Notes: generated by a model from the sequence alone, not told the origin. Positions 19,062 to 28,501 are shown, counted from the stretch's first letter. The stretch: DNA of 64,000 nucleotides from Couchioplanes azureus (GCF_014648355.1 NZ_BMQY01000004.1:581571-645570), one strand, 5' to 3'. Made by a program: numbers and translations.

Positions 19062-21113
19062 GTGGGCGAGAGCCAGCCTGACATCGACTACCGGGCGCTG
19101 TTTCGCGGCTCGCCGGCGGGAATGGTCGCGCTGAGCCCGGAGCTGGTGATCATGGACGTCAGCGACGCGTACCTGGCGGCCACCATGCGGACCCGGGAGG
19201 AGCTGGTGGGGCGGCCGCTGTTCGAGGCGTTCCCGGACAATCCCGCCGACCCCGCGGCGGGCGGGGTGGCCGCCCTCGACGACTCCCTGCAGCGGGTGCT
19301 GCGCGACGGCGTCACCGACATGATGGCGATCCAGAAGTACGACATCCCGCGACCGGGCGGGGGGTTCGAGACGCGCTACTGGGCGCCGGTCAGCGCGCCC
19401 GTCTTCGGCCCGGACGCCCGGCTGGCGTATGTCGTGCACCGCGTGGAGGACGTCACCGCCTACGTGCAGGGGCGGCAGGAGGAAGCCGGGCCGGGTGAGC
19501 GCGCCGACCAGCTGGAGACCGAGGCCTTCGACCGCAGCCGCCTGCAGGAACAGCACCGCACCCTGCAGGCGCTGGCCGACAGCCTGGACACCGCGGTGAT
19601 CGGGTGCGACACCACCGGCCGGCCCGTGCTCTCCAACGAGGCCGCCCGCACGCTCACCGGGGACCGCCTCCGGGGCGCACCCGCCGAGCAGTGGCCGCGG
19701 CGACTGCACCTGCACGAGCCGGACGGGCGGCCCCTGTCCGCCACGGACCACCCGCTGGTGCGTGCCCTGCACGGCGAGCACGTCCGCGACGCCGAGGTCG
19801 TCATGCGGCCGCCCGGGGCGCCGCCGCGGATCTTCCGCATGCACGGCCGGCCGGTCACCGGCCGGCCCGGGCTCGCCGCGGTCGTGACGATGCACGACGT
19901 GACCGTGCACCGCCGCACCGCGCGGCTGAAGGAGTGCGAGCTCCAGGTGGGGAAGATCATCTCAGCGGCGGCGCCGACCGACGACGTCATGACCCACGTC
20001 GTCCGGGTGATCGGCGCCATGACCGGCTGGGAGGCGACGGAGTTCTGGACCGTCGACGAGGTCGCCCAGGTCCTGCGCCGCACCACCTGCTGGGCCGCCC
20101 CCGGCAGGGACCTCCCCTGCCGGCTGCCCGACCCGTTGCCGGCCTACCGGGGCCTGCCCGGCCGCGCCTGGCGCACCCAGCAGCCGGCGTGGACCACGGA
20201 CCTGTCCGCCGACGCCGGCCAGGCCGCCGACTGGGGGCCGCTGCGCGCCGCCCTGGCCGTCCCCGTGCCCAGCGGGTCCGACATGCTCGGCGTGCTGGTC
20301 TGCTACAGCGACACCCCCGAGGTCCCCGACGACACCCGCACCGCCCTGCTGACCGGCATCGGCGCCCAGGTCGGCGGATTCCTCGAACGCCGCCGCGCGC
20401 AGAGCCTCGCCGCCGAGCTGGACCGCACCCGCGACGAGTTCATCGCCCTGGTCGGCCACGAGCTTCGCACGCCGCTGACCAACGTGCAGTCCTACGCCGA
20501 CTTCCTGCTGGACGATCCGGGCGTCGCCGGCGACCACCGGCAGATGCTGGAGGTGATCCACCGCAACGCGGCGAGCCTGCAGACCGTCGTGGCCAAGCTG
20601 CTCGATGTGGCCGGGCTGCGCTCCGGCCACATCGACCTGCATCTGGACCGGACCGACCTGGCCGAGATCGTGCGCGCCGCCGCCCGGAACGCCCGCACCG
20701 GCGACGGCATCACCGTCGACGTCAACGCGCCCGCCGCCGTGCCCGTCGACGGCGACCCGCACCGGCTGCGCCAGGTCGTCGACGAGCTGCTGCACAACGC
20801 CCTCACCTGGGCCACGGACGGCTCCACCGTCGGCATCACCGTGCACACCGACGAGCATGCGACCACGCTGGCCGTGTCCAACACCGGCAACCGGATCCCC
20901 GCCCAGGAACGCGCCCACCTGTTCGACCTCTTCTTCCGCGGCGACGCCGCCCGCCACTGCGGTGTACCCGGCGCCGGTCTCGGCCTGACCCTGGCCCGGG
21001 CCATCGTCGAGCAGCACGGCGGCAGCATCAGCGTCAACGACCCCGCCGAGTCGGCCACGGTGTTCACCGTCCGGCTGCCCACCCGCCTACCGCGGACCGC
21101 GGACGGCCGCTGA
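19062..21113 (+). CDS. PAS-PAS-GAF sensor histidine kinase
   Basis: 683 aa, soluble, with no membrane segments. PAS1 at about 8-135 (RALFRGSPAGMVALSPELVI), PAS2 at about 165-290, a GAF domain at about 295-450, then HisKA with the phosphorylated His in LVGHELRTPLTNV and a HATPase_c domain (DELLHNALTWA, GAGLGLTLARAIVEQHGG). The N box reads LLHNALTW, close to standard. No response regulator is adjacent, so this is an orphan kinase. Start GTG 19062 is preceded by GAGG at 7 bp. The neighbouring c-di-GMP genes suggest a signalling island, but no partner can be assigned. Confidence 0.9.
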   Translation: MGESQPDIDYRALFRGSPAGMVALSPELVIMDVSDAYLAATMRTREELVGRPLFEAFPDNPADPAAGGVAALDDSLQRVLRDGVTDMMAIQKYDIPRPGGGFETRYWAPVSAPVFGPDARLAYVVHRVEDVTAYVQGRQEEAGPGERADQLETEAFDRSRLQEQHRTLQALADSLDTAVIGCDTTGRPVLSNEAARTLTGDRLRGAPAEQWPRRLHLHEPDGRPLSATDHPLVRALHGEHVRDAEVVMRPPGAPPRIFRMHGRPVTGRPGLAAVVTMHDVTVHRRTARLKECELQVGKIISAAAPTDDVMTHVVRVIGAMTGWEATEFWTVDEVAQVLRRTTCWAAPGRDLPCRLPDPLPAYRGLPGRAWRTQQPAWTTDLSADAGQAADWGPLRAALAVPVPSGSDMLGVLVCYSDTPEVPDDTRTALLTGIGAQVGGFLERRRAQSLAAELDRTRDEFIALVGHELRTPLTNVQSYADFLLDDPGVAGDHRQMLEVIHRNAASLQTVVAKLLDVAGLRSGHIDLHLDRTDLAEIVRAAARNARTGDGITVDVNAPAAVPVDGDPHRLRQVVDELLHNALTWATDGSTVGITVHTDEHATTLAVSNTGNRIPAQERAHLFDLFFRGDAARHCGVPGAGLGLTLARAIVEQHGGSISVNDPAESATVFTVRLPTRLPRTADGR

Positions 21114-21145
21114 CCGCCCGGGCACGGCCGGCGTCGCCGCGTGCC

Positions 21146-21508
21146 TCACGGCAGCCGGCGGCGGCCGGCGAAGCCGAGGTCGGCGCGGTGGTACCAGGAG
21201 AGCTCCGCCTCGCCCTCCAGCCAGCACAGCAGCACCGGTACGCCGTCGAGGTCGGCGGGGAAGTCGACCAGCAGCGGGGCCACGCCCTTGAGCTCCGCCC
21301 CGGTCTGCTGGACCTGCGTCATCAGCTCGTTGAGCCGGGCCTCCGCGGCCTTGCGCTCCGGCAGGCCGCCGAGCGGCGTCGGCTCGCCTCCCACGGTCAG
21401 GGCGGCGGTGAGTTCCACCATGTCCGCCCGGACCACGACGATCTCGTCGAGCACCGGCCGCAGCCGGGCCAGCTCCTCACGTGCCTCCGCCGGCGTGAAC
21501 AGACCCAT
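21146..21508 (-). CDS. DUF2203 family protein
   Basis: 120 aa, the family's normal size. The helical N-terminus (FTPAEAREELARLRPVLDEI) is followed by the family hallmark C-terminus: LLVDFPADLDGVPVLLCWLEGE, then WYHRADLGFAGRRRL. DUF2203 proteins are widespread small cytoplasmic proteins of unknown function. The gene sits 30 bp downstream of the AAA ATPase on the same strand and may share its transcript. Confidence 0.88.
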   Translation of the reverse strand: MGLFTPAEAREELARLRPVLDEIVVVRADMVELTAALTVGGEPTPLGGLPERKAAEARLNELMTQVQQTGAELKGVAPLLVDFPADLDGVPVLLCWLEGEAELSWYHRADLGFAGRRRLP

Positions 21509-21538
21509 GGTGAGAGTCTGTCACCCCCGCCGGGCGGG

Positions 21539-22990
21539 TCAGCGCTGGCCGAGCAGGTCCCGGATGCTCGACGTCAGGTCGCGCTGGCCGATCGGGTCGA
21601 CCACGCCGCCGGTGCGGGCGTCCTGCATCGCCTTCGCCAGCTGGACCCGGCGCAGCGCCTCCTTGATGTCCGCGCCCGTCATGCCGTGGCTGAGCCGGCC
21701 GAGCTCGCCCAGGTCGAGGTCGCCGGCGAACATCGTGAAGCCCGGCTCCTCGTGGGCCGCCGCCAGCTGGGCGATCATCTTGCGGAAGATCTCCGCCCGG
21801 CCGGTCTCGTCGGGCTTCGGTACGGAGATCTTGACGTCGAACCGTCCGGAGCGGATCAGGGAGTCGTCGACGCGGTGCGGGAAGTTGGTCGTCGCGACCA
21901 CGATGACGGCGGGGTTGGCCTCGATGAGGTCGTTCATCTCCTGCTTGAAGATGCCCGCCACCGCGTTGATCGCCTGGCTGGCCGCGTCGCCGCCCGCGCC
22001 GGCGTAGCTGATGATCGAGTCGAACTCGTCGAAGAGCAGCAGCGTCGGCACACGGTAGCGGCGGGCGTCGCGGAAGATCTGCTTGATGTTGCGTTCCGAG
22101 CCGCCCAGCCACTTGTCGAGGATCTCGGGCGTGCGGATCTCGCGGAAGTCGGCGCCGATCTCGTTCGCCAGGGCCCGTGACAGCATGGTCTTGCCGGTGC
22201 CGGGCGGCCCGTACATGAGGATGCCCTGCGGGCGGCGCGCGCCCCAGCGGGCCATCGCCTCGGGATGGCGGAACGAGACCGCGATCTGCCGCAGCTGCGC
22301 GACCACGTCGGCGAGCCCGCCCACCTGGTCCAGGGTGACCTCCCGGGTGGTGGTCGCGACCGTCGGCAGGTTCTCCCGGGTCACCACGTAGCGGCGCCCG
22401 GCCAGCGGCTCGGCGGACGGCGGCAGCAGCTCGGCGACGGCCTGCAGGAGCAGCCGGACCATGGCGGTGAGGTGCTCGGGGCGGACCTCGTCGCGGGGCA
22501 CCTCGGCGCGCAGGCGCACCAGGCCGCCGCCGGACTCGTGGGTCACGGCCGCCTGCAGCCCGGCGGCCGCGTCGGCCAGCACCGCCGTCTGCGGCTCGGC
22601 GGCCGGGTCGCCCGGGCGGTCGAGACCGAGTTTCCGGTACGCCGCGACGGCCACCGTACCGACCCCGTCCACGATGCGGGTGGCGATGGGGTCCCCGGCG
22701 GCGATGCGCCTGGCGAGCAGGGTGCCGACCGGGTCGTTGCCGAGCACCACGGCCCGGATGCGTTCCTTGTGCGGCAGGTCGGCGGCCGTGGTGCCGATCT
22801 CGGCGGCGAACACGTGCACCGGACCGGCCGGCGTGTCCGCGCTGGACACGGTGAGCTCGACCCGGCGGACCGGCGGCGGGAACGTGGCCCGGCGCAGCAG
22901 CTCCACGGGGTTGACCCGGGCGGCGGCGAGGATGGTGCCGGCCTCGACGATCTCCACGGTGGCGCCGGCGTACTCGAAGGACACGGTCAT
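21539..22990 (-). CDS. AAA+ ATPase with an uncharacterised N-terminal domain
   Basis: 483 aa from ATG 22990, preceded by GGAGGGGGC. The AAA module spans about 220-470: Walker A GPPGTGKTM (261-269), Walker B LLLFDEFDS (317-325), sensor-1 VVATTNFP and an Arg finger in SGRFDVKI. The sequence is closest in style to the FtsH/ARC/Cdc48 group (LDQVGGL, ILMYGPPGTGKT). The first 210 residues contain no transmembrane segment or coiled coil that I can recognise and match no family known to me. There is no protease domain, so it may remodel a partner protein. Neighbours give no clear partner; DUF2203 follows at 30 bp. Confidence 0.85.
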   Translation of the reverse strand: MTVSFEYAGATVEIVEAGTILAAARVNPVELLRRATFPPPVRRVELTVSSADTPAGPVHVFAAEIGTTAADLPHKERIRAVVLGNDPVGTLLARRIAAGDPIATRIVDGVGTVAVAAYRKLGLDRPGDPAAEPQTAVLADAAAGLQAAVTHESGGGLVRLRAEVPRDEVRPEHLTAMVRLLLQAVAELLPPSAEPLAGRRYVVTRENLPTVATTTREVTLDQVGGLADVVAQLRQIAVSFRHPEAMARWGARRPQGILMYGPPGTGKTMLSRALANEIGADFREIRTPEILDKWLGGSERNIKQIFRDARRYRVPTLLLFDEFDSIISYAGAGGDAASQAINAVAGIFKQEMNDLIEANPAVIVVATTNFPHRVDDSLIRSGRFDVKISVPKPDETGRAEIFRKMIAQLAAAHEEPGFTMFAGDLDLGELGRLSHGMTGADIKEALRRVQLAKAMQDARTGGVVDPIGQRDLTSSIRDLLGQR

Positions 22991-23031
22991 GGCGGCCCCC
23001 TCCCGCATCCCAGGATGACACAGGCGCGGGC

Positions 23032-23709
23032 CTAGGGCAGGGCGTCACCCTGGCGGACCAGCCCGCTCTGGTACGCGAGCACGACCAGCTGCGCCCGGTC
23101 GCGGGCGTCGAGCTTGGTCATGGCCCGGTTCACGTGCGTCTTCGCGGTCAGCGGGGACAGGTGCAGCCGCTCGGCGATGTCGTCGTTGGACAGTCCGTGG
23201 GCGACCAGCACCAGGATCTCCCGCTCCCGCTCGGTGAGCAGGTTCAGCGCCGCCGGCCGGGGCGCACCCTCGGGCCGCAGGCTGGTCAGGAAGCGGCTCA
23301 CCAGGCCGCGCGTGGCCTTCGGCGACAGCAGCGCCTCGCCGCCGGCCACCACCCGGATGGCGTGCAGCAGCTCCTCGGGCGGCACGCCCTTGCCGAGGAA
23401 GCCGCCGGCGCCCGCCTGCAGGGCCAGCACGACGTTGTCGTCGTTCTCGAAGGTGGTCAGCACCAGGACCCGTACGCCGGCGAGGCTGTCGTCGGCCGCG
23501 ATGCGGCGGGTCGCCTCCAGCCCGTCCATCCGGGGCATGCGGATGTCCATGAGCACCACGTCGGCCCGCGCCGTGCGGGCCAGCTCGACCGCCTCCCGGC
23601 CGTCGCCCGCCTCGGCCACGACCTCGAGGCCCGGTTCGGAGTCGATGATCATCCGGAAGCCCGCGCGGATCAGCGCCTGGTCGTCGGCGAGCAGGACCCG
23701 GATCGTCAC
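23032..23709 (-). CDS. NarL/LuxR-type response regulator
   Basis: 225 aa. Receiver domain 1-120 with Asp9/Asp10, the phosphoacceptor Asp55 (VVLMDIRMPRMDG), Thr (VLTTFEND) and Lys (GFLGKGVPPEE). LuxR-type HTH at about 155-218 (LTEREREILVLVAHGLSNDD, LHLSPLTAKTHVNRAMTKL). It overlaps the histidine kinase gene by 4 bp (ATGA), so the two form a two-component pair. The divergent MmpL transporter gene is the obvious target. Confidence 0.95.
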   Translation of the reverse strand: MTIRVLLADDQALIRAGFRMIIDSEPGLEVVAEAGDGREAVELARTARADVVLMDIRMPRMDGLEATRRIAADDSLAGVRVLVLTTFENDDNVVLALQAGAGGFLGKGVPPEELLHAIRVVAGGEALLSPKATRGLVSRFLTSLRPEGAPRPAALNLLTEREREILVLVAHGLSNDDIAERLHLSPLTAKTHVNRAMTKLDARDRAQLVVLAYQSGLVRQGDALP

Positions 23710-25007
23710 GCGGGCTCCTCGCCGGGCAGGCGGGCACGCAGACCGGACACGACCCGGGAACCCGGCCCGCCGGCCGGCCGGGCCGCGGGCCGCGAGGCCG
23801 CTGCGGCAGCCGGCCCGGCGGCCGCTGCGGCGGCGGGCCCGGCGGGCGCCGCGGCCTCGGTGGGCAGGACGGCGTGGACCCGGAACCGGCCGTCGTCCGT
23901 CGGCCCCGCGGTGACCTGCCCGCCCGCCGACGCCGCCCGTTCCCGCATGCCGAGCAGGCCGTAGCCCGAGCCCGCCGGGGCCGGGACCAGCCGCAGGCCG
24001 TTGCCGATCTCGAGGATGACGCCGCTGGGCGCGTACTCGACGAGCAGGTCGGCCGAGCCGTCGCCGTACCGGTGGGCGTTGGTCAGCGCCTCCTGCACGA
24101 TCCGGTACGCGGCCAGGTCCACCATCGCGGGCAGCTCCCGGGGTTCGCCGCGGCGCCGCAGGCGTACCGTGAAGGCGGCCGTCTCCAGGCCCGCGAGCAG
24201 CTCCGGCAGCCGGGCCAGGCCCGGCGCGGGTTCGGTGCTCTCCCCCTCGTCGCTGCCACGCAGCACGCCCACCACGGACTGGATCTCCTGCAGCACGGCG
24301 TCGGAGGCCTCGCGGATGTGCGCCAGCACCGGAGCGACCTGCTCCGGGCGGCGTTCCAGCACGTGCGCCGCGGCACCGGCCTGCACGCTGATCACCGCGA
24401 TGTGGTGGGCCACCACGTCGTGCAGCTCCCGGGCGATGCGCACCCGCTCGTCCATGACCCGCCGGCGCGCCTCCTCCTCGCGGTTCTGCTCCGCCCGGCG
24501 GGCGCGCTCCTCCACCTCACGCACGTACGCGCGGTGCGTGCGCGCCGCGTCCCCGGCCGCCGCGGCCAGGAAGATCCAGGCGAACAGGCCGAGCGTCTCC
24601 ACCCGCCACCAGTCGCCGGCGGAGACGACCAGCCCGGTCCCGTAGATCAGCGAGGAGGAGACCAGCGCGCAGATCCAGCCCTGGCGGCGGCCGGTGTGCG
24701 CGGCGATGGAGTACGTGATGACGCCCAGCGCCGCGATCAGGCCGGGGTTGCGCACCTCCCGCAGCACCGCGCCGACGGAGGCGGCGGTGCACACGCCGAG
24801 CGCGAGGTACGGCCGGATCCGGCGCATCAGCACCGCCACGAAGGCCACCCCGGCCACGACCACGTCGTTGGGCGACACGAGGTCGTCGACCGTGGCCTTG
24901 AACACCGCGGCGGCGAGCACCAGCGCGAGCAGGACGTCGAGCAGCAGCGGCTGGTCCGCCACGTCCTTGACCGCGCGGAGCCGCGCGATGTGTCTGGTCT
25001 GCATCAC
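23706..25007 (-). CDS. NarL-family membrane sensor histidine kinase
   Basis: 433 aa. About five or six membrane segments in residues 20-150, then a coiled linker (REVEERARRAEQNREEEARR), HisKA_3 with the phosphorylated His in RIARELHDVVAHHIAVIS, and HATPase_c (RIVQEALTNAHRYGDGSADL, GYGLLGMRERAASAGG). The DesK-like organisation is typical of actinobacterial kinases next to transporters. The C-terminal 60 residues are a low-complexity Ala/Gly/Pro tail (about residues 375-420) not found in most family members. Start at 25007 or the adjacent ATG at 25004. Confidence 0.93.
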   Translation of the reverse strand: MMQTRHIARLRAVKDVADQPLLLDVLLALVLAAAVFKATVDDLVSPNDVVVAGVAFVAVLMRRIRPYLALGVCTAASVGAVLREVRNPGLIAALGVITYSIAAHTGRRQGWICALVSSSLIYGTGLVVSAGDWWRVETLGLFAWIFLAAAAGDAARTHRAYVREVEERARRAEQNREEEARRRVMDERVRIARELHDVVAHHIAVISVQAGAAAHVLERRPEQVAPVLAHIREASDAVLQEIQSVVGVLRGSDEGESTEPAPGLARLPELLAGLETAAFTVRLRRRGEPRELPAMVDLAAYRIVQEALTNAHRYGDGSADLLVEYAPSGVILEIGNGLRLVPAPAGSGYGLLGMRERAASAGGQVTAGPTDDGRFRVHAVLPTEAAAPAGPAAAAAAGPAAAAASRPAARPAGGPGSRVVSGLRARLPGEEPA

Positions 25008-25075
25008 CTGAGGACCCTACGCGGACGGCGGCGCCCGCACGTCCTCTCCTCGTGGTAGCCGGAGCAGGCGGAGAT

Positions 25076-25097
25076 ACCGCCACCATGGTACGGCGGT
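25076..25097. promoter_or_regulatory. Imperfect palindrome upstream of the MmpL gene
   Basis: ACCGCC and GGCGGT arms surround the inner palindrome ACCATGGT, in the 140-bp gap between the divergent histidine kinase and MmpL genes. It could be the site for the adjacent response regulator. No -10/-35 boxes are obvious in this GC-rich gap. Confidence 0.3.
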
Positions 25098-25147
25098 GCC
25101 TGCGTCCGGACGACGCTTTGCGGCCCCTCCGGCGGCACGGTGAAGCG

Positions 25148-27331
25148 ATGGCTACCTACCTCTATCGCCTCGGCCGGTTCGCCTTCCGCCGCCGGGCGCT
25201 GGTCCTCACGATGTGGCTCGCCCTGCTCGCGGTCCTGGGGGTGGGCGCGGCCACGCTGTCCGGGCCGACCGCCGAGAGCTTCAGCATCCCGGGCACCGAG
25301 GCGCAGCAGGCGCAGGATCTGCTCGCCGAACGGTTCCCGCAGGCCGGCGCCGGCGGCGCGGAGGCCCGGGTCGTCTTCGCGGCACCGGCCGGGGAGAAGC
25401 TCACCGACCCGGAGAACCGCGCCGCGATCGAGGCCACCGTCGCCCGGCTGCGTACCGGCGCCCGGGTCGGTGCGGTCACCGATCCGCTGCCCACCGGGAT
25501 CAACCCGGCCGGGACGGTCGCGTACGCGCAGGTCACGTACAAGGTGCGGGCGGATGCCCTGACCGGGCAGGACCGGGAGGTGCTGAGCGGCGCCGCCGCG
25601 GCCGGCCGGGCCGCGGGGCTGACCGTCGAGACCGGTGGCGACGCCCTGCGGGAACCGGCCGGTCAGGGCGTCGGCGAGGTGGTCGGCTTCCTGGTCGCCG
25701 CCGTGGTGCTGCTGGTCACCTTCGGCTCGCTGGTCGCGGCGGGCCTGCCGCTGGTGACCGCGGTCATCGGGGTGGGCGCCGCGATGGCCGGCATCCAGAT
25801 CGTCTCCGGCTTCGTCGATCTGAGCAGCAACACGCCGACGCTGGCGCTGATGCTCGGCACGGCGGTCGCCATCGACTACGCGCTGTTCATCGTCTCGCGC
25901 TACCGCCACGAGGTGGCGGCGGGGCGGGCGGGCATCGAGGCGGCCGGCCGGGCGGTCGGCACCGCCGGGTCCGCGGTGACGTTCGCCGGCCTGACGGTGA
26001 TCATCGCCCTGGCCGCCCTGGCCGTGGTGAACGTGCCGGTGCTGACCCAGATGGGCCTCGCCGCCGCGGCCGCCGTCGCCGTCGCCGTCCTGATCGCCCT
26101 CACCCTGCTCCCGGCGCTGCTGGGCTTCGCCGGCGGCCGGGTCACGGGCCGGCACGGCCGCGCGCGCGATCCGGAGGGCGACGACGCCCGGCCCACGGCG
26201 GGACGGCGCTGGGCCCGGCTGGTCACCCGCCGGCCGGTGCCGGCCCTGCTCGGCGCGACGCTGGCCCTGCTGGTCGTCGCCATCCCGGCGCTGGACCTGC
26301 GGCTGGGACTGCCGGGCGACAACATGTCCGGGCCACAGACCACCCAGCGGCGGGCGTACGACATGCTCACCGCGGGGTTCGGCCCGGGCTTCAACGGACC
26401 GCTGCTGGTCGTGGTGGACGCGGGCCCGGGCGCCGACGCGAAGGCGGTGGCCACCGAGGTGGGCACCGCGGTCTCGGGCCTGCCGGACGTCGCCAAGGTC
26501 GGCCCGGCCGCCGTCAACCCGGCCGGCGACACGGCGATCCTCCAGGTCGTCCCGCGCAGCGCGCCGGACAGCCGGGAGACCACCGACCTCGTGCACGCCA
26601 TCCGGGACACCGACGAGGCCCTGCCGGGCGAGATCCTGGTGACGGGGACGACCGCGTTGAACATCGACATGTCCGCGAAGCTGGGTGCGGCGCTGGGTCC
26701 GTACCTGGCGGTGATCGTGATTCTGGCGTTCCTCCTGCTGACCGTGCTGTTCCGGGCGCTGCTGGTGCCGCTCAAGGCGATCGCGGGCTTCCTGCTCAGC
26801 GTGGCCGCCACCTTCGGCGCGGTCGTGGCCGTCTTCCAGTGGGGCTGGCTGGCGGGTCCGCTCGGCGTGGAGCAGACCGGCCCGGTGGTGAGCCTGATGC
26901 CGGTCGTCCTCATCGGCATCGTGTTCGGCCTGGCGATGGACTACGAGGTCTTCCTCGTCAGCCGCATGCGCGAGGAACACGTGCACGGCGCCGCGCCGGG
27001 GCGTGCGGTGGTGAACGGCTTCGGCCACGGCGCCCGGGTCGTCACGGCCGCGGCCGTCATCATGATCAGCGTCTTCGCGGGCTTCGTCCTCTCCGACGAC
27101 TCGATGATCAAGTCGATCGGCTTCGCGCTCGCGGCGGCCATCCTCCTCGACGCGTTCGTGGTGCGGATGACCATCGTGCCGGCGGCGATGGCGCTGCTGG
27201 GGCGGCGGGCCTGGGCGCTGCCCCGGTGGCTCGACCGGATCCTGCCGGACGTGGACGTCGAGGGCGACCGGCTGCGCGCCGGGCCGCACGCCCCGCGGCC
27301 CGAGCCGGAGCTCGTCGCCGCGGACCGCTGA
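25148..27331 (+). CDS. MMPL family RND-type exporter
   Basis: 727 aa from ATG 25148, where MATYLYRLGRFAFRRRALVL begins the usual cytoplasmic Arg-rich start and first membrane helix; the frame upstream is GC-rich filler. Two repeats, each with a large periplasm-side loop and a group of membrane helices (about 160-340 and 520-690), give roughly 12 helices. Family motifs are GTAVAIDYALFIVSRYRHE and GIVFGLAMDYEVFLVSRMRE, with the proton-relay Asp-Tyr pairs. MmpL proteins export lipids, siderophores or drugs. The divergent two-component system suggests induction by an envelope or drug signal; substrate not inferable. Confidence 0.93.
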   Translation: MATYLYRLGRFAFRRRALVLTMWLALLAVLGVGAATLSGPTAESFSIPGTEAQQAQDLLAERFPQAGAGGAEARVVFAAPAGEKLTDPENRAAIEATVARLRTGARVGAVTDPLPTGINPAGTVAYAQVTYKVRADALTGQDREVLSGAAAAGRAAGLTVETGGDALREPAGQGVGEVVGFLVAAVVLLVTFGSLVAAGLPLVTAVIGVGAAMAGIQIVSGFVDLSSNTPTLALMLGTAVAIDYALFIVSRYRHEVAAGRAGIEAAGRAVGTAGSAVTFAGLTVIIALAALAVVNVPVLTQMGLAAAAAVAVAVLIALTLLPALLGFAGGRVTGRHGRARDPEGDDARPTAGRRWARLVTRRPVPALLGATLALLVVAIPALDLRLGLPGDNMSGPQTTQRRAYDMLTAGFGPGFNGPLLVVVDAGPGADAKAVATEVGTAVSGLPDVAKVGPAAVNPAGDTAILQVVPRSAPDSRETTDLVHAIRDTDEALPGEILVTGTTALNIDMSAKLGAALGPYLAVIVILAFLLLTVLFRALLVPLKAIAGFLLSVAATFGAVVAVFQWGWLAGPLGVEQTGPVVSLMPVVLIGIVFGLAMDYEVFLVSRMREEHVHGAAPGRAVVNGFGHGARVVTAAAVIMISVFAGFVLSDDSMIKSIGFALAAAILLDAFVVRMTIVPAAMALLGRRAWALPRWLDRILPDVDVEGDRLRAGPHAPRPEPELVAADR

Positions 27332-27335
27332 CCGG

Positions 27336-27366
27336 GCCCCGGGCCGCCGGCAGGCGGCCCCGGGGC
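27336..27366. terminator. Bidirectional stem-loop between converging genes
   Basis: GGGCCGCC (27341-27348), loop GGCA, GGCGGCCC (27353-27360), extended on both sides by a GCCCC/GGGGC pair with a one-base bulge. It lies between the MmpL stop and the converging LOG-like gene stop. Confidence 0.6.
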
Positions 27367-27376
27367 GGCCGGGGTC

Positions 27377-27859
27377 CTACGGCGGCGGCCCGGCGGCGAG
27401 CGCCTCGGCGACCGCCTCCTCCGGCGTGCCGGCGTACCGGATGCCCGGCACGGCCTGGCCGTCCTCCTGCACGACCCGCCAGCCGCCGAGCGCGACCACC
27501 GGGATGCCGCCCCGGCGCATGGCGAGGGCGATCTCGCTGAGGGTGCCCCACGAGCCGCCCACGCTGATCACCGCGTCCGCGCTCCACACGATGATCGCGT
27601 TCCGGGCCTCGCCCATGTTGGTCACGACGGTGGCCGACAGGTCGCCCGGCACGCCCGCGCGGCCGTCGTCCGGCCGGACGCCGACGACCAGCCCGCCCCG
27701 CGACCGGGCACCGGCCGCCACGGCCGCCATGACGCCCTCTCCCCCGCCGCAGACGACCACCACGCCCCGCTCGGCGAGCAGCTCACCCACCCGCCGGGCG
27801 TTCTCGGCCTCGGCGCCCGTGCAGGCCCGGGGCCCGCACACGGCCACTTGCCGGGCCAC
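27377..27859 (-). CDS. LOG-like Rossmann nucleotide-binding protein (TIGR00725 type)
   Basis: 160 aa. VAVCGPRACTGAEAENARRV starts a Rossmann fold; VVVCGGGEGVMAAVAAGA and ISVGGSWGTLSEIALAMRRG replace the classic PGGxGTxxE motif of LOG/'lysine decarboxylase' proteins. The LOG family cleaves ribosyl-phosphate from nucleoside monophosphates, but this smaller subgroup is uncharacterised. Start GTG 27859 follows GGAGGAGG. It is 21 bp downstream of the RraA-like gene, so the two probably form an operon. Confidence 0.82.
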   Translation of the reverse strand: MARQVAVCGPRACTGAEAENARRVGELLAERGVVVVCGGGEGVMAAVAAGARSRGGLVVGVRPDDGRAGVPGDLSATVVTNMGEARNAIIVWSADAVISVGGSWGTLSEIALAMRRGGIPVVALGGWRVVQEDGQAVPGIRYAGTPEEAVAEALAAGPPP

Positions 27860-27880
27860 GCCGTCCTCCTCCCGCGCCGG

Positions 27881-28501
27881 TCAGAGGTGCCGGCCGTGGT
27901 CCCGCAGCGCCTTCTCGACCCGGGTGCGGTGCGCGGCCTCCCAGTCGTCGAGCGACTCGCCCTCCTCCTTGGCGAGCCGGGTGCGGGCGGCGGCGAGCAC
28001 CTCGTCCCGGCGGCGGTGCGGCACCACCACGACGCCCTCCTCGTCGGCGACCACCACGTCACCGGCCGCGACACCGACGCCACCGCAGCGCACCGTGCCG
28101 CCGTGCTCGCCGAGCGCCGTCTTGGTCCCCGGGATGGGAACGACCCCGCGGGCGAAGACCGGGAAACCGGCCTCCCGCACCTCGCCCAGGTCCCGGATCA
28201 GCCCGTCGAGCACGAACGCGGCGATGCCCCGGCGCTGTGCCACCGCGCACACGTTGCCGCCGGCGAGGGCGTAGTCGAGATCGCCGGACTCCACGACGAC
28301 GACGGCACCCGGCTCCGCCTGGTAGATCGCCGCGTGCAGCATGAGGTTGTCGCCGCGCGGGCACCGCACCGTGAACGCCGGCCCGGCGACCCGCGGTACC
28401 GGCGCCCAGAGCGGCCGGATGCCGATGTCCATGACCTGCTCCCGGCCGAGCACGTCGGCCAGCGTCGTCGGCGGGATCTTCCGGAAGTCGTCGCTACCCA
28501 C
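27881..28501 (-). CDS. RraA-like / HMG-aldolase family protein
   Basis: 206 aa from GTG 28501, preceded by GAAGAAGGGG. The body carries AGGNVCAVAQRRGIAAFVLD followed by GLIRDL, whose Arg-Asp pair is the metal and substrate site of 4-hydroxy-4-methyl-2-oxoglutarate aldolases. The C-terminal GDVVVADEEGVVVVP is a family hallmark. Members are class II pyruvate aldolases or RNase E regulators. With Arg-Asp present and no Gram-negative RNase E context, an aldolase or oxaloacetate-decarboxylase role is more likely. The first half of the upstream open frame is antisense noise. Confidence 0.85.
   Translation of the reverse strand: MGSDDFRKIPPTTLADVLGREQVMDIGIRPLWAPVPRVAGPAFTVRCPRGDNLMLHAAIYQAEPGAVVVVESGDLDYALAGGNVCAVAQRRGIAAFVLDGLIRDLGEVREAGFPVFARGVVPIPGTKTALGEHGGTVRCGGVGVAAGDVVVADEEGVVVVPHRRRDEVLAAARTRLAKEEGESLDDWEAAHRTRVEKALRDHGRHL

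Noticed and set aside
25148..27331. MmpL protein as the siderophore exporter
   Set aside because: It is 23 kb from the NRPS and paired with its own two-component system; the iron-box-linked ABC exporter is the better candidate.
27881..28501. RraA-like protein as an inhibitor of RNase E
   Set aside because: The Arg-Asp aldolase residues are present and the actinobacterial context does not support the E. coli regulator role.
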